Positions 32,840 to 41,686 are shown, counted from the first letter of the stretch. The stretch: 64,000 nt of DNA from an uncultured Ruminiclostridium sp. (GCA_910588335.1 CAJUQV010000002.1:1-64000); one strand, 5' to 3'. Notes: generated by a model not told the origin, from the letters alone. Numbers and translations: made by a program.

Positions 32840-33763
32840 ATGCAAAAGTCGAAAAAGATGATAGGAAGTCTGATTTATGCAGTAGAGCGCATCTCAAAAC
32901 GCTTTGATTCGGATAATCTTTCAGCTTACGCCGCACAATCGGCATTCTTTATTTTCATATCCATTTTTCCGTTTTTGATGCTGTTTCTTAATTTGCTAAA
33001 ATATATACCTTTTTTCAGCGGGGAAAATATCGAAAGTTGGACTATGGAAGTTTTTTCTCCGCTTATAGGTAAGCTGCTAAAGGGAATAGTCAGGGAAGCG
33101 GGTGAAACTGGTTCCGGTGCTCTTATTTCAATTACCACCATTGCCGCTCTTTGGTCATGCTCAAAGGGCGTTTTGGGAATAATCTACGGTCTTAATTCCG
33201 TATACAAAACTACGGAAAAGCGTGGGTATATTCAGTTAAGAGCCACGGCGGTTTTTTATACCATAGGATTTATAGCGGCGCTTGTGGTGGTATTGCTGCT
33301 TATGGTTTTCGGAAATATGATACTAAACCTGCTGATGACGTACATTCCTGCCTTGGGTTCTCTTGCAAACGCTGTCAGGGTAATAAGGTGGCTGGTGAGC
33401 TTTGGGTTTTTGATGATATTTTTTATGTTTTTGTATACTGTAATCCCTGAAAGAAAAACAAAGTTCAGAAATGAACTTCCGGGCGCGGTAGTGAGCGCGG
33501 TTGGCTGGGTAGGATTTTCGGCGCTTTATTCATTGTATATGGATATGTTTGCCAGCCGCTCAAATATTTACGGAAGTCTGGCGGCAATAGTTTTCTTTTT
33601 GCTTTGGCTTTATATTTGTATGATAATTTTATTTGTGGGAGCGGAAATAAACGATATTTTGCGGGTGCATAATTTTGCCGCAATGATAAGGCGCAGGAGG
33701 GAAATGAGGAAGATGGGAACAGTAAAGGCGCGCATAAAGCCCAGTGAAAAAAATAATAAATAA
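32840..33763 (+). CDS. YihY/BrkB-family membrane protein
   Basis: A 307-residue protein with six hydrophobic segments (about 33-55, 92-112, 137-165, 180-205, 216-235, 247-268) and a basic C-terminal tail. The pattern AAQSAFFIFISIFPFLMLFL and WSCSKGVLGIIYGLNSVYKT is typical of the YihY family (once misnamed ribonuclease BN). Function is not firmly known; it is widespread in Firmicutes. AAAGGTGATG lies upstream and the gene follows the MreB homologue closely. Confidence 0.85.
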   Translation: MQKSKKMIGSLIYAVERISKRFDSDNLSAYAAQSAFFIFISIFPFLMLFLNLLKYIPFFSGENIESWTMEVFSPLIGKLLKGIVREAGETGSGALISITTIAALWSCSKGVLGIIYGLNSVYKTTEKRGYIQLRATAVFYTIGFIAALVVVLLLMVFGNMILNLLMTYIPALGSLANAVRVIRWLVSFGFLMIFFMFLYTVIPERKTKFRNELPGAVVSAVGWVGFSALYSLYMDMFASRSNIYGSLAAIVFFLLWLYICMIILFVGAEINDILRVHNFAAMIRRRREMRKMGTVKARIKPSEKNNK

Positions 33764-33824
33764 GAACCTGCTCACGTAAGAATTGGTATGCGTCTTTAGA
33801 CATGTGAAAATTTGGTATAAAAAA

Positions 33825-33847
33825 GCCGCCCTTATATAAGGTGCGGC
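33825..33847 (-). terminator. Terminator of the TetR/ABC operon
   Basis: GCCGCACCTTATATAAGGGCGGC on the minus strand forms a strong hairpin (outer GCCGC/GCGGC, inner CCTTATATAAGG), followed by TTTTTTAT, 32 nt beyond the permease stop. It may also stop transcripts from the plus-strand run ending at 33763. Confidence 0.75.
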
Positions 33848-33878
33848 AATCCGGAAAGGTGCATATTAAAAAATCCTC

Positions 33879-35045
33879 TTATTCTCCGCTTTCCATTATC
33901 TGCTTTATGGGACATTTTTTTATCTTACCGCCGCAGTATCTCATCATAAGCTCATAGATTACAGCAAACGTGATAAGACAAATGATGAAGGCTTTAACAT
34001 CAAAGCCGTATTCCGGCAAATCGCCCATTTCCGCAAAATCGGCAAACACCACTTCAACCATTATTTTAAGCAGTATATATTGATATAAGGTGCCAATGGC
34101 GAAGCCTATGTAGGCTATTGGGCGGTAGCCTCCGAAAATCGCACTTTCACATTGTCTTGTATTGTAACCTTCAACCTTAAGCATTGCGATTGTTTTTCCG
34201 TTGGCGTTTATTACAGTGGAAATTCCCAGAAACAGCGTAGTGAAGGATAAAATTACTCCTATCATAAATATCATTACCGCAAACATTTCGCTTGCCAGCT
34301 CATCCATACTAAATGACATCTGCATCATTGAGGAAAAGCAGAATGATGCGAAAGCAATAAGAAAAACAAGTGTTTTTTTGCTTTTTAAAGTAGCTTTTCT
34401 CAGATCGGTCAAAAAAGGGTTTTCCTTTTTTGACCGAGCGTCTTTTTCAGTAAATTTTTTTATCTTTATATCCGGTATTTCTTTAAGAAGCTTTATAACG
34501 GGTCTTTTAAGTTTAATAAATGCGAATGTCACTGATAAAAGCGCAAATATTACCGAAGGCAATATTACCAGAAACAAAAGGAGAATCAGGTTTATATGAA
34601 TGCTTATTTCCGGAAGTATACCATCCTCATTATTCTTTTCATAAAATACGGGCATAAGCAGAAAGGATGAGAAATATCCCATTGTAGTCCCTATAAAAAC
34701 GCTTAATCCAAAAATCCAAAAATCTTTGGCGATTTTCATATTTGAGTAACCCAATGCTTTTAATATGCCTAATTCCTTTGAATGAGAATTTATGTACTGC
34801 TTTATGTAAAAAATCAGCATAATAACCGAAGTTATAAGCAGGCATCCTCCGCTGAGCGAGGATACAACCTTTCCGGTAGCCGTGACGGCGTCAAAAAATA
34901 TTTTCTGATACTCGGCGGTTAATTCGCTTTCTATTAGCATAACGTCTATATTGAAATTCAAAAACAAATTGCAGACAAACACCGCGCAGAAGCACATTAT
35001 CGTAATTCCTACAAGTTTGACTGCGTTTTTAATACCTATTACCAT
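33879..35045 (-). CDS. ABC transporter permease (FtsX-type)
   Basis: A 388-residue protein from ATG 35045 (GAGAGGAAAAATA upstream). FtsX-like helices: about 7-30, 60-88, 102-128, 148-175, then a cytoplasmic loop, and about 230-370. KELGILKALGYSNMKIAKDF is the usual coupling region. It lacks the large extracellular domain of MacB. It lies 17 nt after its ATPase gene and is the third gene of the TetR-ATPase-permease operon, typical of drug or antimicrobial peptide exporters. Confidence 0.85.
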   Translation of the reverse strand: MVIGIKNAVKLVGITIMCFCAVFVCNLFLNFNIDVMLIESELTAEYQKIFFDAVTATGKVVSSLSGGCLLITSVIMLIFYIKQYINSHSKELGILKALGYSNMKIAKDFWIFGLSVFIGTTMGYFSSFLLMPVFYEKNNEDGILPEISIHINLILLLFLVILPSVIFALLSVTFAFIKLKRPVIKLLKEIPDIKIKKFTEKDARSKKENPFLTDLRKATLKSKKTLVFLIAFASFCFSSMMQMSFSMDELASEMFAVMIFMIGVILSFTTLFLGISTVINANGKTIAMLKVEGYNTRQCESAIFGGYRPIAYIGFAIGTLYQYILLKIMVEVVFADFAEMGDLPEYGFDVKAFIICLITFAVIYELMMRYCGGKIKKCPIKQIMESGE

Positions 35046-35062
35046 TATTTTTCCTCTCTTTA

Positions 35063-35755
35063 TTACCAACCTATTTCAAAAGCGTTTTTGGGATTTTCAT
35101 TGGTGGAAATCTCGCCGATCTTTCCGCTTTGCATTTTTATGACTGTATTTGCCGTTTCGGCAATATTGGCGTTGTGAGTAACCATTACGGCGGTAAAATT
35201 CTTTTCTTTGTGAAGCCGCAGTATATATTCAAGAACCGAGCGCCCTGTATTTTCGTCAAGCGCTCCGGTGGGTTCGTCCATAAAAAGCACCTTGGGTTTT
35301 TTCGCCAGCGCCCGCGCAATAGACACCCGTTGCTGTTCTCCTCCGCTTAGCTCGGAGGGGTATTTGTGCTTTTTTTCCTCCAGCCCAACTGCCTTGATTA
35401 TCTCTCCGTAATCCTTGTTATCCGCAAGCTCCGCCCCCATTTTAACGTTTTTTTCTGCGGTCATATTTGGAAGAAGATAGTACTGCTGAAAAATAAATCC
35501 CGTATTGCTTTTGCGGAACTCGGTAAGTTCATTGTCGGAAAGGGAAGTGATTTCTCTTTGTTCGTAGCTTATTTTTCCGCTGTCGGGACGTTCGAGACCT
35601 GATAATACATTTAGGAGCGTGGATTTTCCGGATCCCGAAGCGCCTAATATTACTACAAGATCTCCGTCCTTTATTTCAAGTGAGATGTTTTTGAGAATCG
35701 TTTGTTTATTTTCCTTTTCTCCGTAGGATTTTACGATGTTTTCAATTTTTATCAT
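35063..35755 (-). CDS. ABC transporter ATP-binding protein
   Basis: A 230-residue ATPase of the MacB/LolD class from ATG 35755 (AAAGGAAC upstream). Walker A GASGSGKST, Q-loop FIFQQYYLLPNMT, signature LSGGEQQRVSIARAL, Walker B VLFMDEPTGALDE, H-loop MVTHN. The start overlaps the end of the TetR gene by 14 nt, indicating coupling. It powers the adjoining permease. Confidence 0.92.
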   Translation of the reverse strand: MIKIENIVKSYGEKENKQTILKNISLEIKDGDLVVILGASGSGKSTLLNVLSGLERPDSGKISYEQREITSLSDNELTEFRKSNTGFIFQQYYLLPNMTAEKNVKMGAELADNKDYGEIIKAVGLEEKKHKYPSELSGGEQQRVSIARALAKKPKVLFMDEPTGALDENTGRSVLEYILRLHKEKNFTAVMVTHNANIAETANTVIKMQSGKIGEISTNENPKNAFEIGW

Positions 35756-36341
35756 CTGCTTTGTTCCTTTCGTTGATTTCGGACTTCTTTTTAATAAGAA
35801 TGCTGACAAAAACCTCCGTAAGCATACCGCTAATCTCTTCCTCGCTGAATTTAACGGTTTTTGTCGCGCAAAGAGAGGCTATTCCGTGAGTATACACCCA
35901 TAAATGACTGTACAGTGATAGAGCGTCCTTCGCAGGAAGCACATATTGCTCGGTTATGGACGATAATATATTGTCATAGTTATCGTCTATTACCGGAAGC
36001 ACGCTTATGGCGTCGCTGCGGTCGGTTTCCGACATAAAGAGAAGCCGAAAAAGCTTGGGCTGTTCAACAGCAAACTTTATATATGCCTTTCCAACGCCCT
36101 TAAAATGAATTTCCTCTTTAAGGCCTTCTTTGACATATTCGTTATACATTTCCCTTGCGGCTTTTTTTACCTCCCCTGTAACCTCCTCCATATTTTTGAA
36201 AACTGTGAAGATAGGTCGAGCGGAGCTGTTCAGTTTTTCGCCCACCGCCCTTGCGGTAACACAGGAGATATCTTGTTGGGAGGCGATCTCCAAGGCGGCG
36301 GCAATTATTTGTTCTCTGGTAAATTTTGATTTTGGCGGCAT
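35742..36341 (-). CDS. TetR-family regulator
   Basis: A 199-residue protein. The N-terminal helix-turn-helix spans about residues 8-50 (FTREQIIAAALEIASQ then CVTARAVGEKLNSSARPIF). The C-terminal ligand-binding part is helical. First gene of the operon with an ABC exporter, so it is expected to repress it and release DNA on binding the exported compound. A GTTTTAAAAC-centred palindrome in its promoter region is the likely operator. Confidence 0.85.
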   Translation of the reverse strand: MPPKSKFTREQIIAAALEIASQQDISCVTARAVGEKLNSSARPIFTVFKNMEEVTGEVKKAAREMYNEYVKEGLKEEIHFKGVGKAYIKFAVEQPKLFRLLFMSETDRSDAISVLPVIDDNYDNILSSITEQYVLPAKDALSLYSHLWVYTHGIASLCATKTVKFSEEEISGMLTEVFVSILIKKKSEINERNKADDKN

Positions 36342-36362
36342 TTTGTTCCTTTCTAACTAAAT

Positions 36363-36382
36363 CATACGTTTTAAAACCTATG
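36363..36382. promoter_or_regulatory. Candidate TetR operator
   Basis: CATACGTTTTAAAACCTATG is a 20-bp dyad with one mismatched pair, centred on GTTTTAAAAC, 6 nt downstream of the -10 box of tetR and before its RBS. Its position would block transcription of tetR and the ABC genes. Confidence 0.65.
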
Positions 36383-36388
36383 TTTTAA

Positions 36389-36416
36389 ATTATACTCTTT
36401 TTTATAAAAATGTCAA
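36389..36416 (-). promoter_or_regulatory. Promoter of the tetR-ABC operon
   Basis: Minus strand TTGACA (36416-36411), 16-nt spacer, TATAAT (36394-36389). Confidence 0.7.
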
Positions 36417-36435
36417 GCTTTTTTAAATTTATTTT

Positions 36436-37107
36436 TTACCTGACAAACGGTACCGTACTAAAGATGCGGTACCGTTTTTTAAATTTTATGCTGATATTTT
36501 TAAAATATAAAATCGGGCAGTTATCAATAATAAATAACAGCCCGAAAAAATGAAATTTATAATCTGAAAGTTTTTTTATAAGTGGTGCTACTTCATCAGG
36601 AGATTTATCGGAATTATCAATTCTGAGATAATTTTCAAACGGTATTTCATCTTCATAGCTTACACATCTGTATTTTTTGTCATCGTCTATAAGTCGTTGG
36701 TTTGAGTCGGATATGTTTCTTTTAGATGGTTTGAATTTCAGCCGATTTTCGGTCGCATTTCTTTCCAGACGCACCTTTTGAGGAGCTATTAGTTCAACAT
36801 AATAAAATTTTGTGTCATAGGGAATAAAAATATTTTTTATATGCTCTAAGTACTCCCAATCCGATCGTTGGTCAAAAGCCATCATCAGAGTGAAAATCAT
36901 CCCGTAATTATTTGAGGCCGCAAAATTAGTGAAAATAAGTTCTCGTAATTCGTTTATTGTTTTGCTGTCGTATTTTCCAAATATTTCTATAACCGGCTCG
37001 ATAGTCATGTGATTATGAAACAGGCGTAAATTTGTGATTTTCATAAGAGCTTGTCCGACTGTCATTTTACCTACTGCCGCGTTTCCCAATATAAATACTA
37101 ATTTCAT
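36436..37107 (-). CDS. P-loop kinase-like ATPase with terminator-crossing tail
   Basis: A 223-residue protein. Walker A is GNAAVGKMT at residues 8-16, and the fold looks like a shikimate- or gluconate-kinase-type small kinase (LFHNHMTIEPVIEIFG, then RLERNATENRLKF as a lid region). About 180 residues make a complete domain. The last 35 or so residues (HFFGLLFIIDNCPILYFKNI onward) are hydrophobic and run through a hairpin of 11 bp, so a stop may have been lost as in the recombinase. Substrate unknown; not adjacent to a pathway gene. Confidence 0.6.
   Translation of the reverse strand: MKLVFILGNAAVGKMTVGQALMKITNLRLFHNHMTIEPVIEIFGKYDSKTINELRELIFTNFAASNNYGMIFTLMMAFDQRSDWEYLEHIKNIFIPYDTKFYYVELIAPQKVRLERNATENRLKFKPSKRNISDSNQRLIDDDKKYRCVSYEDEIPFENYLRIDNSDKSPDEVAPLIKKLSDYKFHFFGLLFIIDNCPILYFKNISIKFKKRYRIFSTVPFVR
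36445..36480 (+). terminator. 11-bp hairpin with T tract, inside the kinase-like reading frame
   Basis: AAACGGTACCG pairs with CGGTACCGTTT across 11 nt; the T tract lies on the plus strand, although no plus-strand gene precedes it. On the minus strand it has only TTT. It overlaps the last codons of the kinase-like ORF. Confidence 0.55.
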
Positions 37108-37241
37108 ATTCTCTTTTCCGATTCCGACTTGTAGTGCTCATCTTATTATAGTTAATCCATTTTAGAATTGTGGGATTAGTGTTTTGGGTGCAATTTCTTT
37201 TTAAACTTTGGGATTTACGTCGGTTTAAAAAGGATTTGGTA

Positions 37242-37628
37242 TTAAATAGCAAGCCACCAGCACACGCCGTATTTATCAATGACTGTGGCACAGCATTTGT
37301 TCCATGGCGCCTCATGAATTTCTTCTATGACAACTCCGCCGTCGCTCAGAACATCAAACGCGCGCTGAACGTTCTTTTCCGTTCCCATTTCAAATACATT
37401 AAAAGTCATTGTTTCCCATTTCATTTTGTGAACAAACTCTACGTCGCAAGGATTTTGTGCTTCAGATATCGCTAAAAAGACTTTTTTGTCAACAGATATT
37501 TCACAATGCTCATATTCGGTACCGCTGTCATTTTTGATCTCAAATGTTATTTCCGCTCCAAATGCTTTACAATATGTTTTTACTGCCTCTATGCTGTTTT
37601 TAACGTACACCTGAGTATGATTTTTCAT
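37242..37628 (-). CDS. VOC-family (PhnB/glyoxalase-like) protein
   Basis: A 128-residue single-domain protein of the vicinal oxygen chelate fold (MKNHTQVYVKNSIEAVKTYC, then ETMTFNVFEMGTEKNVQRAF, and the C-terminal WNKCCATVIDKYGVCWWLAI). It matches the PhnB/YjdN-like branch, whose members often lack a known substrate. AAAGGAGAAAATAT lies directly before ATG. In a minus-strand run with the kinase-like and SCP2 proteins. Confidence 0.75.
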   Translation of the reverse strand: MKNHTQVYVKNSIEAVKTYCKAFGAEITFEIKNDSGTEYEHCEISVDKKVFLAISEAQNPCDVEFVHKMKWETMTFNVFEMGTEKNVQRAFDVLSDGGVVIEEIHEAPWNKCCATVIDKYGVCWWLAI

Positions 37629-37640
37629 ATATTTTCTCCT

Positions 37641-38174
37641 TTAAGTTTTATTATAAGCCATAAATTCTTCCGTTTTCGACCAATATTTTATACCCCAGTT
37701 TTCAAAGTTCCATTCCTCGCTGTAGGAATTACACTCATAATCAATGTAGTAAAGTATTTCGTTCTGAACCACAAAATTAGTGGGGAAGTAGTCGATATTA
37801 AGCTTTGCGGGATATAAAAGCTTCAGCATAGCTCTTATCTGTTCAAGATAGCTTTCCTTGACTTCTCCGTTCAGCACCAAGTCGTAAATTGTGCTGCCCT
37901 TAATATATTCCTTTAGTATTCGTTCGGTCTTTCCATCAAAGTCTATCATTTCGGGAATACTGATTCCCACTTCTTTCAGCCTTCGGTAGTCGTTTAACTC
38001 AGCTTCAAGCTTGTTTCCGAATTTATAATAATCGCATGGATCATGATGTATCTGTTTTAGTACAAATTCGTTTTTACCGTCGGTAACGAGATACGAATAA
38101 CCGCCTTTCCCTTTTCCGAGAAGCTTTATTTCGGTAAAGCTTTTTTCGTTTACATTTAAGCTGTTTCGCGGCAT
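37641..38174 (-). CDS. Protein-kinase-like (RIO/APH-type) fold protein
   Basis: A 177-residue protein. N-lobe: KLLGKGKGGYSYLVTD as glycine loop, EFVLKQI with the invariant Lys. C-lobe: IDYFPTNFVVQNEILYYIDY where the catalytic loop reads D-Y-F-P-T-N and the metal site D-Y-E in place of DFG. It is a minimal kinase-like fold, related to small-molecule phosphotransferases or Bud32-like kinases. Substrate unknown. AGGAATG before ATG, 27 nt from the SCP2 gene. Confidence 0.65.
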   Translation of the reverse strand: MPRNSLNVNEKSFTEIKLLGKGKGGYSYLVTDGKNEFVLKQIHHDPCDYYKFGNKLEAELNDYRRLKEVGISIPEMIDFDGKTERILKEYIKGSTIYDLVLNGEVKESYLEQIRAMLKLLYPAKLNIDYFPTNFVVQNEILYYIDYECNSYSEEWNFENWGIKYWSKTEEFMAYNKT

Positions 38175-38201
38175 ATTACATTCCTATTGTCTTTCACTGT
38201 G

Positions 38202-38546
38202 TTATTTTTCTGTACTTTTATTTACGCTGTCCACTATATTTTTAAACTCAAGAGCCTTGTCGACACTTCCGTCTATCTTAAGCTTGCCGGTAAAAAACGC
38301 TTTAACGGGGTCAAGCTCGCCGTTGGCGATCTTTAAAAAGTTATCGGCCGAGGTGATGAGTCTTACGTCTCTGTCGTGATAGTCATAAGGCTCAACGTAC
38401 ACCTTGCCGTCCCTTGCCTCAATATAAAAAACGCCTTCTCCCTCGCCGGTAATCTGTACTTCCACAGCCAAATGTTTTTTATAGTCGCTTATGTCGGCGC
38501 CCTTACACAGATCCTGTACGGTTTTTACGATTTCCTGATAGTTCAT
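38202..38546 (-). CDS. SCP2-type sterol carrier domain protein
   Basis: A 114-residue single-domain SCP2-like protein (VEVQITGEGEGVFYIEARDG, then VRLITSADNFLKIANGELDP, VKAFFTGKLKIDGSVDKALE). These bind lipid-like molecules or assist acyl chemistry; in bacteria the ligand is mostly unknown. AAAGGACTATC lies before ATG 38546. First gene of the minus-strand run to the kinase-like, VOC and P-loop proteins. Confidence 0.8.
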   Translation of the reverse strand: MNYQEIVKTVQDLCKGADISDYKKHLAVEVQITGEGEGVFYIEARDGKVYVEPYDYHDRDVRLITSADNFLKIANGELDPVKAFFTGKLKIDGSVDKALEFKNIVDSVNKSTEK

Positions 38547-38701
38547 TTTGATAGTCCTTTCAAATTTATCGGTAACGTTTTAAACTGTAATACCGTGATT
38601 TAATTATATATTTTTTTTGTTAAAAAGTCAATATAAAATAATATTTTGCAGGTTTTACAAAAAAAAACCGCAAATATAACAACTTTAGTTAAATTCACCC
38701 A

Positions 38702-38730
38702 TTGACAAAAAAACGCATATAATGTAAAAT
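38702..38730 (+). promoter_or_regulatory. Promoter of glnN
   Basis: TTGACA (38702-38707), 17-nt spacer, TAAAAT (38725-38730), with the start expected near 38737, just before the 16-bp leader hairpin. Confidence 0.6.
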
Positions 38731-38744
38731 AAAACATAAGGCAA

Positions 38745-38792
38745 AACAAAGGCGTTTTGGCAGTTTTATGGCTGTACCAAAACGCCTTTGTT
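38745..38792 (+). promoter_or_regulatory. 16-bp leader hairpin of glnN with short ORF
   Basis: AACAAAGGCGTTTTGG (38745-38760) pairs perfectly with CCAAAACGCCTTTGTT (38777-38792); the loop contains CAG...CTG and an ATG. No T tract follows. From ATG 38768 a 22-codon frame (MAVPKRLCCKTDHIIREEKG then NE) ends 6-8 nt inside glnN. It could regulate or stabilise the glnN transcript. Confidence 0.5.
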
Positions 38793-38828
38793 GTAAAACG
38801 GATCATATTATTCGGGAGGAAAAGGGAA

Positions 38829-40922
38829 ATGAATGAATATTACGACGTAAAATCCGGCTTCGGAAGCGACGTTTTTAATGTGGAAACAATGAGAGAAAGG
38901 CTGCCTAAGGGAACCTTCAAGGCGTTGATGGAAACCATTGATAACGGCGCGGAGCTTGACGGCTCGGTAGCGGCAGTAGTGGCTCACGCTATGAAGGACT
39001 GGGCTATTGAAAAAGGCGCTACACATTACACACATTGGTTTCAGCCTATGACGGGAATCACCGCCGAGAAGCACGACAGCTTTATCAATCCGCAGGGCGA
39101 CGGTACCGTTATAATGGAATTTTCTGGTAAGGAGCTTATAAAGGGAGAACCTGACGCGTCCTCCTTCCCGTCCGGCGGGTTAAGGGCAACCTTTGAGGCG
39201 AGAGGCTACACTGCATGGGATCCTACATCGTTTGCTTTCGTAAAGGATAACACACTCTATATACCCACCGCTTTCTGTTCTTATTCGGGAGAGGCGCTGG
39301 ACAAAAAAACGCCGCTGCTCCGTTCAATGGATGCGCTGTCCGCGCAGGCTATTCGTATCCTCCGACTTTTCGGTAATACCTCCACAAAGCGTGTAGTGCC
39401 TACGGTAGGCGCCGAACAGGAGTATTTCTTAGTGGATGAAAAGTTGGTCAACAAGAGAAAAGACCTGTTTTTTACGGGACGCACACTTTTCGGAGCCGCT
39501 CCTCCAAAAGGACAGGAGCTTGAGGATCATTATTTCGGTACCATCAAGCAAAGAGTGAGCGATTATATGAAGGATTTGGATAAAACGCTCTGGTCTTTGG
39601 GGGTTCCATCAAAGACAAAGCATAACGAGGTAGCTCCCGCTCAGCATGAATGCGCGCCCGTTTTTGAAAATGCCAACCTCGCCGCCGATCATAATCAGCT
39701 TACAATGGAGCTAATGCAGAAGGTGGCTAAAAGACACGGTCTTTCGTGTCTGCTGCACGAAAAGCCTTTCGCGGGAGTAAACGGTTCCGGTAAACACGAT
39801 AACTGGGCTTTATCTACCAATGATGGACAGAATCTGCTGAAACCCGGCTATTCTCCTCTTGAAAACGCTCAGTTTCTTACGTTCCTTGCGGCGGTAGTCA
39901 AGGCGGTTGATGACCACGCCGATCTGCTGAGATTATCTGTGGCAAGCGCGGGCAACGATCACAGGTTAGGCGCGAACGAAGCTCCTCCCGCTATTATTTC
40001 CATTTTCCTCGGGGAAGAACTGACCGATGTAATTGAGGCTTTGGTCAGAGGCAGCCATGCTAAAAATTTGCACAGACAGTTTGATATAGGAGTTTCTACG
40101 CTTCCCACTTTCCCCATGGACACCACCGACAGAAACAGAACCTCCCCGTTTGCCTTTACCGGCAACAAGTTCGAGTTCAGAAGTGTAGGCTCCACCCTTA
40201 ATATAGCCGGTCCCAACATTGTTCTTAACACCATAGTTGCCGACGCGCTGTGTGACTTTGCCGACGAACTGGAAAAAGCTCCGGATTTTAAGTCGGCGCT
40301 GAATCAGCTTTTGAAAAAAACATTCACCGAGCATAAAAAGATAATATTTAACGGCAACGGATACGACGCAAATTGGATAAAGGAAGCGGAGAAAAGAGGA
40401 CTTCCGAATTATGTTTCCACCGTTGACGCTGTGCCGCATTTTGAAGACGAAAAGAATGTCAGACTTTTTGTCAAGCACAAGGTATTCAGCGAAATTGAGA
40501 TACATTCAAGAACCGAAACATTGCTTGAAAATTACGAAAAGGTTTTGAACATTGAAGCGCTTACCACCGTGGATATGGCCAAGCGTGAGATATTGCCGGC
40601 TGTTTTGAAATTTGAAAAGGATATTTGCGAAGCTGTTGCCGCAAAAAAAGCGGCGGGATTTGAGTCCGGTGCGGAAAAGGAGCTGGCGGAAAAGGTTATA
40701 GCGCTCGCCGATACCCTTAGTTCAAGGATAAAACAGCTTGAATCCGACATTTTGAAGGCGCATACTTTTGAAGATATAAAGGAGAAATCAAGATTTTTCC
40801 ATGATGTCGTTTTTGCTTCTATGCAGTCACTGCGCGCTGCGGCTGATGAACTTGAAACTATCGTGGCTGCCGAATACTGGCCTATCCCAACTTATTCCGA
40901 GTTATTATTCAGCGTAAGCTGA
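38829..40922 (+). CDS. glnN: Type III glutamine synthetase
   Basis: A 697-residue enzyme from ATG 38829 with GGGAGGAAAAGGG upstream; the longer frame is the hairpin leader. It joins ammonia to glutamate with ATP in the cytosol. Type III marks: THYTHWFQPMTGITAEKHDS, GAEQEYFLVD, TKHNEVAPAQHECAPVFENA, PFAGVNGSGKHDNWAL and RNRTSPFAFTGNKFEFR. Length near 700 fits GlnN rather than GlnA. A terminator follows at 40983. Regulation is probably through the leader hairpin and nitrogen status, the latter inferred. Confidence 0.95.
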   Translation: MNEYYDVKSGFGSDVFNVETMRERLPKGTFKALMETIDNGAELDGSVAAVVAHAMKDWAIEKGATHYTHWFQPMTGITAEKHDSFINPQGDGTVIMEFSGKELIKGEPDASSFPSGGLRATFEARGYTAWDPTSFAFVKDNTLYIPTAFCSYSGEALDKKTPLLRSMDALSAQAIRILRLFGNTSTKRVVPTVGAEQEYFLVDEKLVNKRKDLFFTGRTLFGAAPPKGQELEDHYFGTIKQRVSDYMKDLDKTLWSLGVPSKTKHNEVAPAQHECAPVFENANLAADHNQLTMELMQKVAKRHGLSCLLHEKPFAGVNGSGKHDNWALSTNDGQNLLKPGYSPLENAQFLTFLAAVVKAVDDHADLLRLSVASAGNDHRLGANEAPPAIISIFLGEELTDVIEALVRGSHAKNLHRQFDIGVSTLPTFPMDTTDRNRTSPFAFTGNKFEFRSVGSTLNIAGPNIVLNTIVADALCDFADELEKAPDFKSALNQLLKKTFTEHKKIIFNGNGYDANWIKEAEKRGLPNYVSTVDAVPHFEDEKNVRLFVKHKVFSEIEIHSRTETLLENYEKVLNIEALTTVDMAKREILPAVLKFEKDICEAVAAKKAAGFESGAEKELAEKVIALADTLSSRIKQLESDILKAHTFEDIKEKSRFFHDVVFASMQSLRAAADELETIVAAEYWPIPTYSELLFSVS

Positions 40923-40982
40923 TTTTCTGTTTGGCTGAAAGTTAAAAGCATCTGTTGTATATCATTATAAAATTAACATTTT

Positions 40983-41014
40983 TGCCGCGGTTGTGATATG
41001 CCGCGGCATTTTTT
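40983..41014. terminator. Terminator after glnN, shared with the convergent thioesterase
   Basis: TGCCGCGG pairs with CCGCGGCA across a 10-nt loop, followed by TTTTTT on plus. It sits between convergent genes. Confidence 0.8.
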
Positions 41015-41450
41015 AATTATCATCATAAAGCTCAATTCCCACCGCACTTTTAAACATTTCATATATTGCGGGGCTGATCTTTTTTATTCGCATAGGCTTA
41101 AAATCATTATCCACAAAAAAGTGAGCCGTTTCCGCAATTAGCCGTAGTTCACCTGTTTCTTTATCTGTGACGGTATAGGAAATCCTATACTTTAATCCGT
41201 TAAAATCTTCCATTTTAAGTTTAATACAAACCGTATCCCCAAATCTGACGGCATATTTGTACTGACAGGAAACTGATAAAACAGGACTTATTATTCCGTT
41301 TTTTTCCATCTGGTCATAAGGAAAACCCACCTGCTCCAAAAAATCAATACGTGCCTCCTCAAGCCATCTTAAATAGTTGGAATGATGAACCACCGCCATT
41401 TTATCCGTTTCATAATAAAGTACCCGTCTGTAAAAAGGTTTTATCTTCAT
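41013..41450 (-). CDS. Acyl-CoA thioesterase, 4HBT family
   Basis: A 145-residue hot-dog fold protein from ATG 41450 (AAAGGAAAAAAAT upstream). Signature YYETDKMAVVHHSNYLRWLEE, where Asp of ETDKMAVVHHSNY is the catalytic residue of the 4-hydroxybenzoyl-CoA thioesterase/YbgC group. It hydrolyses an acyl-CoA or acyl-ACP; the chain is not known. Convergent with glnN. Confidence 0.82.
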   Translation of the reverse strand: MKIKPFYRRVLYYETDKMAVVHHSNYLRWLEEARIDFLEQVGFPYDQMEKNGIISPVLSVSCQYKYAVRFGDTVCIKLKMEDFNGLKYRISYTVTDKETGELRLIAETAHFFVDNDFKPMRIKKISPAIYEMFKSAVGIELYDDN

Positions 41451-41657
41451 ATTTTTTTCCTTTCTTTTTTTAATAAAATTATACAACTTTTTTTCTTTTT
41501 TTTCAATAGTCCGAATAAAAAAGCATACAACGCAGTATAAGCAGGATTTTTGCAGGATTTTTATTTGTAAAATGTATCATATTTCACAATTTAAACTATT
41601 AAATATTGTAAGAAACTTAAAATTTTTTGTTTTATGCCCGGTTTTTTACGTTTCTAT

Positions 41658-41686
41658 TTGAAAAATATAATAAAATATGTTATACT
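41658..41686 (+). promoter_or_regulatory. Promoter of citrate synthase
   Basis: TTGAAA (41658-41663), 17-nt spacer, TATACT (41681-41686), 62 nt before the ATG. Confidence 0.5.

Noticed and set aside
38757..38828. N-terminal extension of glutamine synthetase from ATG 38757
   Set aside because: It lies in the leader hairpin and has no RBS; the GGGAGG site fits ATG 38829.
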